From assembly GCF_001591685.1 (NCBI RefSeq), contig NZ_BCVJ01000016.1:1-39071 (forward strand): 39,071 nt of DNA, in the 5' to 3' direction. The notes under the pieces were generated by a model. It had not been told where the DNA came from, ran no database searches, and worked only from the letters and a program-made list of their open reading frames with translations. Positions 30,069-38,525 of the stretch are shown here, piece by piece (positions within the stretch are counted from its first letter, which is position 1; every line of letters begins with the position of its first letter). The DNA comes from Ligilactobacillus murinus DSM 20452 = NBRC 14221 (GTDB taxonomy: Bacteria; Bacillota; Bacilli; Lactobacillales; Lactobacillaceae). The position numbers and the translations under genes were made by a program.

Positions 30069-30110
30069 AAAACGACCTGATCCTTGCTATACAAGGGATC
30101 AAGACGTTTT
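30069..30110 (-). terminator. Terminator of the rplU-prp-rpmA operon
   Basis: The arms at 30069-30086 and 30092-30110 form a long near-perfect hairpin (CTTGATCC against GGATCAGG, AACG against CGTT) with a short CTATA loop, followed on the minus strand by TTTTTTATTTT. It lies 12 bases after the rpmA stop. Confidence 0.88.
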
Positions 30111-30122
30111 TAGCATTACCGA

Positions 30123-30404
30123 TTATTCAGCAACTGGGTAAACACTAACTTGCTTCTTATCGCGGCCTTTACGTTCAAATTTAACGACACCAGCAACCTT
30201 AGCAAACAATGTGTTGTCGCCACCCATACCAACGTTAACACCTGGGTAAATACGTGTACCACGTTGACGGTATAAGATAGCACCACCGTTAACTGTTTGA
30301 CCGTCAGCACTCTTAGCACCTAAACGCTTAGAACGTGAGTCACGACCGTTAGAAGTGGAACCACCACCCTTTTTATGAGCGAAGTATTGTAAGTTCATTA
30401 ACAT
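30123..30404 (-). CDS. rpmA: Ribosomal protein L27 (with cleavable N-terminal extension)
   Basis: L27 reaches toward the peptidyl-transferase centre of the 50S subunit. The 93-residue protein begins [16 protein letters not shown]. The leading segment matches the Firmicute N-terminal extension that is removed by the protease Prp after the aromatic pair, leaving AHKKGGGS as the mature end. The rest ([39 protein letters not shown]) is typical. Last gene of the operon; ATG behind GGAGGTG. Confidence 0.97.
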   Translation of the reverse strand: MLMNLQYFAHKKGGGSTSNGRDSRSKRLGAKSADGQTVNGGAILYRQRGTRIYPGVNVGMGGDNTLFAKVAGVVKFERKGRDKKQVSVYPVAE

Positions 30405-30426
30405 AGTTCGTGCACCTCCTTATTGC

Positions 30427-30753
30427 TTAATTTATATTCGTTTTTATATATTTTGGATAACTCTGTTCAACATCTCTCAAACCTAATTCAAGACTCGATA
30501 AGATCAATTGAACTGCGGGATTATTTCGTCCCTCATCTGATAAAGCTACTTGCAAAAGCCCACCATTTTTCTGATCTTCAACTAGTTCAAATTTTTGTTT
30601 CAGCAACTTTTCCAATGTATTGATCGTATTGATCGCTAACACTGAAACAGCTGCACAAACAATATCCTCACCAGCTTTTGCAAAACCTGCATGACCAGTA
30701 ATATCGAAACCTTCGATCACTTTACCATTTCTAATAATATTTGCATGGATCAT
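30427..30753 (-). CDS. prp: Ribosomal-processing cysteine protease Prp
   Basis: Prp removes the N-terminal extension of L27, a step that is essential in staphylococci. The 108-residue protein has the His-Cys catalytic pair in the conserved segments GHAGFAKAGEDIVCAAVSVL (His at about 21, Cys at about 33). It sits between rplU and rpmA, next to its substrate, as usual in Firmicutes. Confidence 0.95.
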   Translation of the reverse strand: MIHANIIRNGKVIEGFDITGHAGFAKAGEDIVCAAVSVLAINTINTLEKLLKQKFELVEDQKNGGLLQVALSDEGRNNPAVQLILSSLELGLRDVEQSYPKYIKTNIN

Positions 30754-30774
30754 CTAACGTCCACCTCGCAAAAA

Positions 30775-31083
30775 TTATGCGTTGATCGCGTCGATAACAA
30801 CCTTTGTGTATGGTTGACGATGACCTTGCTTTGTATGTTGATGCTTCTTAGGCTTGTACTTGAAAGTAACAACTTTCTTAGCACGACCTTGCTTTTCAAC
30901 AGTACCTTCAACAGTAGCACCTTCAACAAAAGGTGTACCGATCTTTGTGTTTTCGCCGCCTACTAAAACAACTTTATCAAAAGTTACTTTTTCACCAGCT
31001 TCAGCAGCCAACTTTTCAACGTAGATAGCTTGACCAGCTTCTACTTTAAGTTGCTTACCACCTGTTTCAATAATTGCGTACAT
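30775..31083 (-). CDS. rplU: Ribosomal protein L21
   Basis: L21 is a 50S protein binding 23S rRNA. The 102-residue sequence shows the family start [18 protein letters not shown], the central DKVVLVGGE and the C-terminal signature [20 protein letters not shown]. First gene of rplU-prp-rpmA; GGAGGTG lies upstream of the ATG. It is preceded by a structured leader, which suggests autoregulation. Confidence 0.97.
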   Translation of the reverse strand: MYAIIETGGKQLKVEAGQAIYVEKLAAEAGEKVTFDKVVLVGGENTKIGTPFVEGATVEGTVEKQGRAKKVVTFKYKPKKHQHTKQGHRQPYTKVVIDAINA

Positions 31084-31190
31084 TAATGTGCACCTCCTTG
31101 TATTTTACTTAGACTCGCCGTAATGTAGTGGCTCAAAGAGCACTTAAACTTAAAACGTGCGGTTGCAGTTGTGGCATGCACAAATACAAC
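31084..31190 (-). ncRNA. Ribosomal protein L21 leader (structured 5' UTR)
   Basis: The region between promoter and rplU can fold. TTGTATTT near the 5' end pairs with AAATACAA immediately before the GGAGGTG ribosome binding site, and internal GTGC/GCAC and AAGTGCTC/GAGC type helices are visible. Firmicutes are known to carry an L21 leader element at this place; assignment rests on location and hand folding rather than a covariance model. Confidence 0.6.
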
Positions 31191-31196
31191 GCTAAT

Positions 31197-31225
31197 ATAA
31201 TATCAAATTATAAAGTTGCCGTCAA
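31197..31225 (-). promoter_or_regulatory. Promoter of the rplU-prp-rpmA operon
   Basis: TTGACG (31220-31225) and TATTAT (31197-31202) with 17-base spacing. It lies just upstream of the structured L21 leader. The rest of 31226-31358 shows no feature I can support. Confidence 0.82.
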
Positions 31226-31358
31226 TAGAAATACTGCACTAATTTTAAAATACTGTATAAACAGTAGGTACTTATGTTTCCATAGCCTAAAAATGTACTC
31301 CGCCTATTTTTTATGCCAGTCTTAGCACAACTTTATTTTGCGTCAGCCACATGGACAT

Positions 31359-31619
31359 TTAATATATAATTTGGTCTGAAGGAATTATTAGCGACTCATC
31401 TACATCACCTTCATCAAATAAAGGTCTATTATCAGCTATTGCCTTTTGTAACCTGAATATTGCTGCCTCCACCTCTTCTGGATAATTTTCAATTCCAAGT
31501 GGATCCCAAAAAGAAATACCATTCAAAGAAGTACCAAAATGTTTCTCATATTTAGGCACAAGAATTTCGATAAAATATCTAATTCTTTCAGATATTTCAC
31601 TATCATCTCTCATTTTCAT
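31359..31619 (-). CDS. Small acidic protein of unknown function
   Basis: The 86-residue protein begins MKMRDDSEISERIRYFIEIL and includes DPLGIENYPEEVEAAIFRL. It is acidic, predicted mostly helical, with no signal peptide, membrane segment or motif I recognise. GAGGAG precedes the ATG, so it is probably expressed. It follows the DUF262 gene by about 80 bases in the same direction and could be co-transcribed with it. AT-rich composition fits the accessory region. Confidence 0.65.
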   Translation of the reverse strand: MKMRDDSEISERIRYFIEILVPKYEKHFGTSLNGISFWDPLGIENYPEEVEAAIFRLQKAIADNRPLFDEGDVDESLIIPSDQIIY

Positions 31620-31697
31620 ATTTTCTCCTCAAAAAATCGTTACTAACAAGTCTCTCAGACATACGATATCTGATCTGCTGCTTTTTCTACTATAAGA

Positions 31698-33500
31698 TCA
31701 CATATTTAAAAATTTTCCTCTAGATTCATTTGAATCTTCCATTTTGAACATTTCAATAAATTTTCGATAATCTGCCACACGTTCATTTGGAATCGGCATT
31801 AACATTTTTTCTACTTGTTCATCTACCTTATTTAATCCCCAATCATTTAACAAATCAACTAACTCATCTGAAATGCGAATATCTCTTTCGCGAATTTCAT
31901 CAAGCCCCCAATCATTGTGCTCTTTAGACAGATCAAGCAAAATTTTCACATTGGATTTTTGATAACTTTCCTGTTTCTTAGTAAAGTAATTATTACTAGC
32001 AATAATATTTAATTTTTTCTCAAATGGAATTTTATTTCCAATATGCTCCACAATTTCTTTAACTTCATCATCAGGAGTTAATGGGAAATAATTAGGTTGC
32101 CATTTTTGCGGAAAAATATGTTCTATCTCCCATTTTTTTGGTAATAACTCTGTTTGATGCTGATATGCTATCATTTTCAGAATCATCCTTACTGTATTTC
32201 TATGTGCATTCTTTATTTTGTCTTTTAACAATTTTTCATCAATAGCATTAAAAGAAAATTTAGGAGTAGGAGAGTTGGTAATTTCCGCATTCAGATTGAG
32301 AATCCCTCTTTTTACCGCATTCACAGTTGGCGTAACAATATATTGTGCTGCTAAAACTGCCAGTAGCCTTCTCAAAAATGCTAAAAATTCATTCTCAAAA
32401 TTTGGTTCTGAATGATACTTCATATAATAGATGACCACAGGGTATTTCCAAAATTCATTTGGATAAGAAGTAAGCGCATCTAAAACTTGTTGAATTTCTC
32501 CATTTTCAGACCATGACTCATCTTGCAATGAACTCCTATTATTGATCACGATCCAAAGATTCAAAATCAGATTTAGTTGCTCCATTATGTCATTACCATA
32601 GAGACGCTCAAAATTATTCTTTGAGTAGAATTTTCGAATCCCTGGTGTTGTAGTATTGCGATCATTTTCAAGCGCCCTTAAATAAAACATGTAGTAATAA
32701 AATAACTTTTGGATACTTTCATTAGCGTTTTTCGCCTCTTCATCTAGTTGTTGCCACTTCTCAATGAAATCTTTCTTTCCCTGGGAATCAAGGCGATTAT
32801 ATATTTTCGCTTTAAAAATATCGGCATCTGACAAGGCTAAGCCCCGATCATTAAGCGTAGAAAAAATGGTCAAGGCGGTATCCTGAGAATCGGCCATAAT
32901 AGGGAGTAAAATAGCTCTATTCAAAATATTGCTAACAAATCGATAAAATGATAACGGTTCATTGGTAGCATAATCATCTATCAAATGCTGTAATTGGATA
33001 TAATTTTTGGAATAATTACTATTAGATTTGGGATCTGCTTTGCCACTTACAAGTATTTTTGCAAATTCTTGATTTCCATCATCCCCCATCACTTTAGAAG
33101 TAATAAGAATTTTATCCAAGTTAACTTCACCAGTTAAATCATCCTGTTCCCATATTGCTGGTTCGATCTGGCTTCTTAAATATATAGCTTCTTTTTCCAA
33201 ACTGTGTTCAAGCTTTGAATAAACCGCTCTTAGTAGTAAAAACAAGGTTGTTATCCGTTGCTGTCCGTCAATAATTTCTTGCTCTTGATCGTCATTTTCA
33301 TAAGCAACGATCGTTCCAAGAAAATATGTACTTTCACTATCATTAATGGTGTATTCAACAAGATCATCAAATAGTACCTGAATTTGTTCATCAGACCAAG
33401 CATATGGACGTTGATATTCTGGAATAATAAACTTTTTGTTTTTACCAGTTTCAAGTAGTTGTCTAACACTCTGCTTATTTACCTCAATAGTTGTTGTCAT
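31698..33500 (-). CDS. DUF262/DUF1524 protein (GmrSD-like, type IV restriction family)
   Basis: The 600-residue protein joins an N-terminal DUF262 (ParB-like) domain and a C-terminal DUF1524 (HNH-like nuclease) domain, the layout of GmrSD, an NTP-dependent restriction enzyme against modified phage DNA. Diagnostic elements are IPEYQRPYAWSDEQI (about 26-40), IIDGQQRITTLF (about 76-87), STLNDRGLALSDADIFKAKI (about 214-233) and, in the nuclease half, WEIEHIFPQKW (His at about 461) followed by EHIGNKIPFEKKLNIIASN. Start at MTTTIEV, behind AAGGGGG. It has its own promoter. Family assignment is firm; the target is unknown. Confidence 0.9.
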   Translation of the reverse strand: MTTTIEVNKQSVRQLLETGKNKKFIIPEYQRPYAWSDEQIQVLFDDLVEYTINDSESTYFLGTIVAYENDDQEQEIIDGQQRITTLFLLLRAVYSKLEHSLEKEAIYLRSQIEPAIWEQDDLTGEVNLDKILITSKVMGDDGNQEFAKILVSGKADPKSNSNYSKNYIQLQHLIDDYATNEPLSFYRFVSNILNRAILLPIMADSQDTALTIFSTLNDRGLALSDADIFKAKIYNRLDSQGKKDFIEKWQQLDEEAKNANESIQKLFYYYMFYLRALENDRNTTTPGIRKFYSKNNFERLYGNDIMEQLNLILNLWIVINNRSSLQDESWSENGEIQQVLDALTSYPNEFWKYPVVIYYMKYHSEPNFENEFLAFLRRLLAVLAAQYIVTPTVNAVKRGILNLNAEITNSPTPKFSFNAIDEKLLKDKIKNAHRNTVRMILKMIAYQHQTELLPKKWEIEHIFPQKWQPNYFPLTPDDEVKEIVEHIGNKIPFEKKLNIIASNNYFTKKQESYQKSNVKILLDLSKEHNDWGLDEIRERDIRISDELVDLLNDWGLNKVDEQVEKMLMPIPNERVADYRKFIEMFKMEDSNESRGKFLNM

Positions 33501-33522
33501 AAATAGTCAAGCCCCCTTAGAT

Positions 33523-33552
33523 ACTATACTTTTCAACAAGGTTCTTATACAA
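33523..33552 (-). promoter_or_regulatory. Promoter of the DUF262/DUF1524 gene
   Basis: TTGTAT (33547-33552) and TATAGT (33523-33528) with an 18-base spacer, about 25 bases upstream of the start codon. Confidence 0.5.
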
Positions 33553-33574
33553 TTTTGTTGTTCTTACTTTTGGT

Positions 33575-33895
33575 TCAAAATTCAGTTAATTTTTCAATAT
33601 TTAACTGCCGATATGCCTCTCTGATCAATTCCTTGACGTTATAACCGTTGACTTCTATGTCATCTAATTCTGGTGCCCTTAAAAACGCTTCGGGATCAAC
33701 AACTTGGATGGAACAAATTTCACCACCAGAAGGCCTTGTCCATTCTGTAAAAAGAATAGCCAAAACTCCTTTAGGCAATTCTATCTCTCCTCGATATGTT
33801 GGTCCAATTCTGTTTGGAAAGTCAATATCAATTTCAGGAACATTTTCATCTAATTCGTATTCAGTCAGGCTAAACCTAAAATTTTCAAGTTTCAT
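33575..33895 (-). CDS. Unknown 106-residue acidic protein
   Basis: A soluble acidic protein starting MKLENFRFSLTEYELDENVP, with a beta-rich middle (YRGEIELPKGVLAILFTEW) and a C-terminal helix (NGYNVKELIREAYRQLN). The ATG was preferred over an in-frame TTG just upstream; AAGGGG lies about ten bases before it. It follows the 124-residue gene at 33946-34320 by 50 bases and probably shares its transcript. I do not recognise a family. Its size, acidity and position among defence genes would suit an immunity protein, which is only a guess. Confidence 0.6.
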   Translation of the reverse strand: MKLENFRFSLTEYELDENVPEIDIDFPNRIGPTYRGEIELPKGVLAILFTEWTRPSGGEICSIQVVDPEAFLRAPELDDIEVNGYNVKELIREAYRQLNIEKLTEF

Positions 33896-33945
33896 CAATA
33901 CAACGCCCCTTCTTTTTTACAAGCCTGTTTCATTATTTTTTAGTC

Positions 33946-34320
33946 CTATGTTATATATTGCATCCACCACCCCGTAACTGGCGAATCGCAAATCATCATC
34001 TCTTCTTTAATCCTTTCTCTCATACATTTTTTATCTGATTCAGTAGCTTTATCAAATACTAATTCTTCTATATCATTAAAATAAACATACCCATCCCCAC
34101 TCCGATCCAAATTTCCATCTTTATCCCGTTTCAATGTGTGAGTCTGTTCAATTTTTCCATGGAACTTCATTAACTCATATCTTTCCTCTGAATCCATATG
34201 CGTTATAGAAATATCTCCAAGCAACCATTCATGAGTCCTAGGGTTTATCCTATACTTATATTCTATATATACCAGCTCTAAAACAGGATCTTCTCCAATT
34301 CTTAAATCTATATAATCCAT
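33946..34320 (-). CDS. Unknown 124-residue protein
   Basis: The protein begins MDYIDLRIGEDPVLELVYIE and contains the Asp/Asn-rich loop DKDGNLDRSGDGYVYFNDIE, which resembles a calcium-binding or beta-hairpin loop, and a C-terminal charged helix. GAGGAGG precedes the ATG by six to seven bases; an overlapping GTG one codon earlier is less well spaced. No signal peptide or membrane segment. Family not recognised. It heads a two-gene unit with the 106-residue gene. Confidence 0.6.
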   Translation of the reverse strand: MDYIDLRIGEDPVLELVYIEYKYRINPRTHEWLLGDISITHMDSEERYELMKFHGKIEQTHTLKRDKDGNLDRSGDGYVYFNDIEELVFDKATESDKKCMRERIKEEMMICDSPVTGWWMQYIT

Positions 34321-34380
34321 CACGATCCTCCTCAGATAAATTTACCTAACATACTATCCTCTTTGAGACTTCTCATCTCG

Positions 34381-34389
34381 ATTATATCA
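34381..34389 (-). promoter_or_regulatory. Extended -10 promoter for the two unknown genes
   Basis: TGATATAAT on the minus strand (extended -10, TG one base before TATAAT), about 60 bases upstream of the ATG at 34320. No good -35 box is seen, as is usual for extended -10 promoters. A second TATAAT at 34436-34441 lacks a -35. Confidence 0.4.
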
Positions 34390-34488
34390 TGACACTGATT
34401 TGATTAGACTACCCATAGATATTTTTACATAAAAAATTATATACGACCTATGTATTAATTAAAAAACGGCTACAATAAAACTCTTAAC

Positions 34489-34516
34489 AAAAAAGGCAGT
34501 GAACGAATTCACTGCC
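34489..34516 (-). terminator. Terminator of the type I restriction locus
   Basis: A perfect 9-bp stem (GGCAGTGAA / TTCACTGCC) with a four-base loop, followed on the minus strand by six T. It ends the hsdS-hsdR-membrane protein unit about 55 bases after the last stop codon. Confidence 0.93.
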
Positions 34517-34572
34517 CTTAAGTGCGCTCCGCAAAGTTACACCGCTATTGATGCATATATTGTAGCACAACA

Positions 34573-34764
34573 TCAGCCATCAAAAAATATTTTCCCCTCT
34601 TTAGGATGTTTCAACAACCAACATAAGCCAAACATATAAAAGTATGACGCTGAATATGCTATCGTCTGAACTAGATCCACATTGAGCCAAACACCTATCA
34701 AAGTTGAAATTATCACTAATCTAACCTGCGATTTTAATTTTTTTAAACTTACACCTACATACAC
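34573..34764 (-). CDS. Tiny two-helix membrane protein behind hsdR
   Basis: This 63-residue protein starts with GTG at 34762-34764, four bases after the hsdR stop; its AAGAAGGG binding site lies inside the last hsdR codons. After a basic segment (SLKKLKSQVR) come two predicted membrane helices (LVIISTLIGVWLNVDLVQTI and YSASYFYMFGLCWLL) and a basic tail (KHPKEGK). A longer frame overlapping hsdR exists but would start without a binding site. It ends just before the operon terminator, so it is the last gene of the restriction locus. No family recognised; a membrane-acting accessory of the restriction system is possible but unproven. Confidence 0.5.
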   Translation of the reverse strand: MYVGVSLKKLKSQVRLVIISTLIGVWLNVDLVQTIAYSASYFYMFGLCWLLKHPKEGKIFFDG

Positions 34765-34768
34765 TTTA

Positions 34769-37700
34769 TTATTCACCCTTCTTGATCTCGTCAGCCATTG
34801 CATAAAATGCTTTACGAAATTCAATGCGATATTTTATCCAGGATAATTTTGCGATTTCAGGTTGCGCAATCTCCTTATAATCAGAGCGTGCGTCATTCAT
34901 GATCGCAGTCAACTCTCCTTGCTTATCCATATCTTCCTGACCAAGACGATGCTTGTCAATAAGTTGCTCAAGCTCTTTTGGCTTAATGCTGTTATCAAGT
35001 CCCCAGATTCGGATAAAGCCTGTCACTAACTTTAGATTACTATCCTTTTGGGCACGTTCCATGGCTTCATTCATCTTCTCAACATCACGTGGGGCAGGAT
35101 ACTCATCAAATGTAAATGTCTTGTTAAAAATCTTTTCAACAAAATCCGTAACCTTGGCTTTTTCCTTATCATTATCAGACTTAGCAATTTCTTGCTTGAT
35201 CGCTTCTTTTGTTTCTTTAGCTTCTTCAATTTTATTTGCATGGATCTCATCTGCCATCTTAGCAATCAGATCGATCAAATAATCATAATTGATCGTCACA
35301 TCATGGATATGAACCATTTCTAAGTCTATCTGCGAAACATCAATATTTTCTCGATCCGCAAATCGTTCCTTTAATTCATCTGCAATCACGGTTGTCAACA
35401 GTACTTCCTGTTCTTCAGTGATCCCAATACGCTCATAAAATTTTTCTGGATCATCATAGGCTGAGACCATGTCGCCTTTATCATCAGTAGTGTATTGCTT
35501 CAATTGGCTAAGTAATCGATTATACTCTTTTAACTTTGTAAAAGTTTCTTCTTGGTCTTTTTCGCTTGGGGGTACCTGAATGAATCCATCTGTTAATTCT
35601 GATAATTCACTTACGACTCCACGCATTTGAGCTTGGACTTCACTAAAAGGCCTAGAAATAATATTTGATTGTTCATTTTCTGCCTTCAGTTCTTCTAAGG
35701 ACTGTTGTTCAGCCGCAGAAGCACGATTAGAATAAATAGCAAATGCCTCATTCATTGCGTATTCATTTTGCTTAGGCCAACGGTAATTTACAACATTGCC
35801 CCAGGGCTTATCAACTAAATCATGCATTCGATTAGTCCGTGAATAAGCTTGGATCAAGTTCCCACCTTTAAGTGTCCGGTCAATATATAGAGTATTCATT
35901 TCAGGTGCATCAAATCCCGTCAATAGTTGATCAACTACAATAACTAGATCCAGGTATTTCCTATCATCAGCAGTTTTGTTCAACCTACGAGCTAGATCTT
36001 CGGTATATTGTTTTACACTTGTCATATCAAATGAAGTCCCAAACATTTCGTTATACATTTTGATTGCTCGATCTAAATTTTCATTCGTTTTTAGCTGATT
36101 ATCCCCATTAGAAGTATCTACTGAAAAACTGATCGCAACTTTCAAGCGGTCTTCAGGATTTTTAGTTTGATTTATCTCAGCAAATTTATCAAAATATTCC
36201 ATTGCCCGTGGTGTACTTGCCCTATTACCACCCACATGTACTGTAAATAGCGCATTATATTTCCGATTATTAGAGCGTTCCTTCCAGTGTTTAAAAATAT
36301 CTTCAACGACTAATTCAACATGTTCCTTGCTATGATCGTATACACTACTGCGAAGATTATCATCAATATCTTCTTCACTTGGATCTTCAGGAGCTTTGAT
36401 CGTTTCCCTAAATTCAACGTTAAACCCTAAAACATTTTTATCTTTAATTGCTTCCTTGATCGTATAAGCATGCAGAATGTCACCAAAGATCAAACGAGTT
36501 TCTGGGAATTTTGGCGTCCCCGTGTAGCCTACCCAGGCGGAATTAGGAATCGCCTTTCGGATAGATTCCAACATCCCAGTACTATCCTTACCATCACCAG
36601 TTGAACGATGTGCCTCATCAACAATAAACAAAATGTTGTCTTTCAATGGTTTAAAACTATCCCGCGCAACATAGCGCGCCATCTTCTGAATACTTGTTAC
36701 AATAATGTTTTGATCACTTTTTCTAGTAAGTTTTCGGTGCAGATCTGATACATTAGCAGTGTCACTGACTACACCTGTTTTTCCTCCAAGATTTGCCCCA
36801 GGGTCATAAGCACTGTAGGCATCAGCTGTTTGATTTGTCAAAGCGATCCGATCAACTAAAAAGATAACTTTTTTGACATTTGGCAATTTACTTGCGAGCC
36901 AAGCAGTTTTAAAACTTGTGATCGTCTTACCTGAACCTGTAGTATGCCAGACATATCCTATCCTACCATCATCATAGCTGAAGTCATGATTATTCACTTT
37001 ATCAAGGACACGTTTAGTAGCATAAACTTGATATGGTCGCATCACTTTGATACTTTCTTTATTTTTAGTGCCATCTAACACCATATAGCGTGTCGCCATA
37101 TCATGTGCCATCGGTATCGAGAGAACCTTATCAGCAAAAGTTTTCCAAAATCGCACAGGTTTTGCATCCTTTTCATCTTGCCAATCAAAAGCAAAAGCAC
37201 GATTAAACTTATCAAGTGTCGTATTAGCCATATACTTAATTTGATGTGGCGTCATTGCAATCAAGATCTGCAAAGTCGAAAAAATGTCACTATATTGTTT
37301 TTCAGCAATATATTGCTCCATCTGGTTCAAAGCTTCGTTTGCATTGTGTAGCTCTTTTTTCAATTCAATCTGAATGATCGGTAAACCGTTGATCAATAGA
37401 GTAACATCAAAACGCCTATCAGGCTTGCCATCAATAACTTTTGGTCGCTGAATCTGATTAACGATTTGATAAACAGTATCCCCTCCACCAACTTTTGCCT
37501 GATCAAAAACAGTTAAGTATACATGTTTTCCATTATCTAAATCAACCTCAACTTGGGCCTCACCATTTAAACCATATAGAAATTGACCTGCTTTGTAGGG
37601 TGAATCGATCTCAGAAATAACTTTTTTGACCTGATTAAACTCTGTTATAGACAAAGTTGCACGTTTTAATTTCTTACTGTTATTTTGCTCCAAAATATGC

Positions 37701-37828
37701 TTAAAATTATTCCAAAGTTGATCAGTTGTTTTGATCTCACTCCTATATTCCCATTGTTTGACTCCTCCAATTTTAGTTAAATAATCAATAACTTCTCGTT
37801 CAAATTGTAATTCTGATTTACTTTTCAT
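34769..37828 (-). CDS. hsdR: Type I restriction enzyme HsdR subunit
   Basis: HsdR is the ATP-dependent translocase and nuclease of a type I restriction-modification system. The 1019-residue protein has the PD-ExK-type nuclease residues in DVTLLINGLPIIQIELKKE (Asp141, Glu155, Lys157), Walker A TTGSGKT (296-302), the DEAH box VDEAHRS (404-407), and later helicase motifs including LLTGFDAPEMNTLYID and AYSRTNRM. A helical C-terminal domain (about 870-1019) for binding the methyltransferase core follows. The ATG overlaps the end of the half-size specificity gene by 11 bases with AAAGGAG upstream. It appears intact and full length. Confidence 0.96.
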   Translation of the reverse strand: MKSKSELQFEREVIDYLTKIGGVKQWEYRSEIKTTDQLWNNFKHILEQNNSKKLKRATLSITEFNQVKKVISEIDSPYKAGQFLYGLNGEAQVEVDLDNGKHVYLTVFDQAKVGGGDTVYQIVNQIQRPKVIDGKPDRRFDVTLLINGLPIIQIELKKELHNANEALNQMEQYIAEKQYSDIFSTLQILIAMTPHQIKYMANTTLDKFNRAFAFDWQDEKDAKPVRFWKTFADKVLSIPMAHDMATRYMVLDGTKNKESIKVMRPYQVYATKRVLDKVNNHDFSYDDGRIGYVWHTTGSGKTITSFKTAWLASKLPNVKKVIFLVDRIALTNQTADAYSAYDPGANLGGKTGVVSDTANVSDLHRKLTRKSDQNIIVTSIQKMARYVARDSFKPLKDNILFIVDEAHRSTGDGKDSTGMLESIRKAIPNSAWVGYTGTPKFPETRLIFGDILHAYTIKEAIKDKNVLGFNVEFRETIKAPEDPSEEDIDDNLRSSVYDHSKEHVELVVEDIFKHWKERSNNRKYNALFTVHVGGNRASTPRAMEYFDKFAEINQTKNPEDRLKVAISFSVDTSNGDNQLKTNENLDRAIKMYNEMFGTSFDMTSVKQYTEDLARRLNKTADDRKYLDLVIVVDQLLTGFDAPEMNTLYIDRTLKGGNLIQAYSRTNRMHDLVDKPWGNVVNYRWPKQNEYAMNEAFAIYSNRASAAEQQSLEELKAENEQSNIISRPFSEVQAQMRGVVSELSELTDGFIQVPPSEKDQEETFTKLKEYNRLLSQLKQYTTDDKGDMVSAYDDPEKFYERIGITEEQEVLLTTVIADELKERFADRENIDVSQIDLEMVHIHDVTINYDYLIDLIAKMADEIHANKIEEAKETKEAIKQEIAKSDNDKEKAKVTDFVEKIFNKTFTFDEYPAPRDVEKMNEAMERAQKDSNLKLVTGFIRIWGLDNSIKPKELEQLIDKHRLGQEDMDKQGELTAIMNDARSDYKEIAQPEIAKLSWIKYRIEFRKAFYAMADEIKKGE

Positions 37829-38411
37829 CTTTTTTCTCCTTTACTATACTTTCCCCTAGCACTTGTTCAGTAAACTTTTCAATTAGTTTTCCATATGTAT
37901 TTAGCTTAGCTTGAAGTTTCAATGATTCAACATATGCCCTACCTATCTTTGCCTGTTTTTCTAATGAAACTACAGGGATCTCTAGTTTTTCCAAAGATTT
38001 GACAGGAATTCTTAAAATGGGCCCATTCCCCTGTAATTCACGCATTTTTTGGTATTTAACATCATGATAAGCATTGAAAAGATAAATAAAATATCTTTTA
38101 TCCAAATTGTCATCACAGAACTCAACTTTGGTAAAATTCAGTGATGGAACTTTACCCGCATTAGCTTCACCAACAATTGTAGCCAGTTGCATTGAGTTAC
38201 TAATAACAACATCTCCCTTTTGAAGTGCTAAATCAGCAGGAATATCTCCAATAATCTCTTCTTCAACAAATCCATCTTCGTGTCTGTTATCACGTTCAAA
38301 TGCAGCTTGATCATAGTAGTCGATTTCATCACTTCCATATTGCTTCCTTGCACGTGTAGGATTGATCCCAGGAATAAATTTCACAAATTCGCCAATTTTT
38401 CGTTTTTCCAA
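37818..38411 (-). CDS. Half-size type I specificity subunit (single target recognition domain)
   Basis: HsdS subunits choose the DNA target. Normal ones have two recognition domains and about 400 residues; this one has 197 residues with one domain (MEKRKIGEFVKFIPGIN to LQGNGPILRIPVKSLEKLEIP) and one coiled-coil spacer (SLEKQAKIGRAYVESLKLQA). It starts at TTG behind GAGGCG and has its own promoter. Half-S proteins in other type I systems can work as homodimers recognising a symmetric site. It lies between the other specificity gene and hsdR, overlapping hsdR. Alternatively it could alter or compete with the first S subunit. Confidence 0.85.
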   Translation of the reverse strand: MEKRKIGEFVKFIPGINPTRARKQYGSDEIDYYDQAAFERDNRHEDGFVEEEIIGDIPADLALQKGDVVISNSMQLATIVGEANAGKVPSLNFTKVEFCDDNLDKRYFIYLFNAYHDVKYQKMRELQGNGPILRIPVKSLEKLEIPVVSLEKQAKIGRAYVESLKLQAKLNTYGKLIEKFTEQVLGESIVKEKKDEK

Positions 38412-38465
38412 AACTTCGCCTCTTTTCTATCTGAAATATTAAAATATTCCATATTACTATCTATA

Positions 38466-38495
38466 AATATAACAAAATCCTTTTGCTCTGTCTAA
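38466..38495 (-). promoter_or_regulatory. Internal promoter before the half-S-hsdR unit
   Basis: TTAGAC (38490-38495) and TATATT (38466-38471) with 18-base spacing in the 114-base gap between the two specificity genes, about 55 bases from the half-S start. Confidence 0.55.
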
Positions 38496-38525
38496 TACAT
38501 TTTTTGAAATAAATAAATATTTCAT

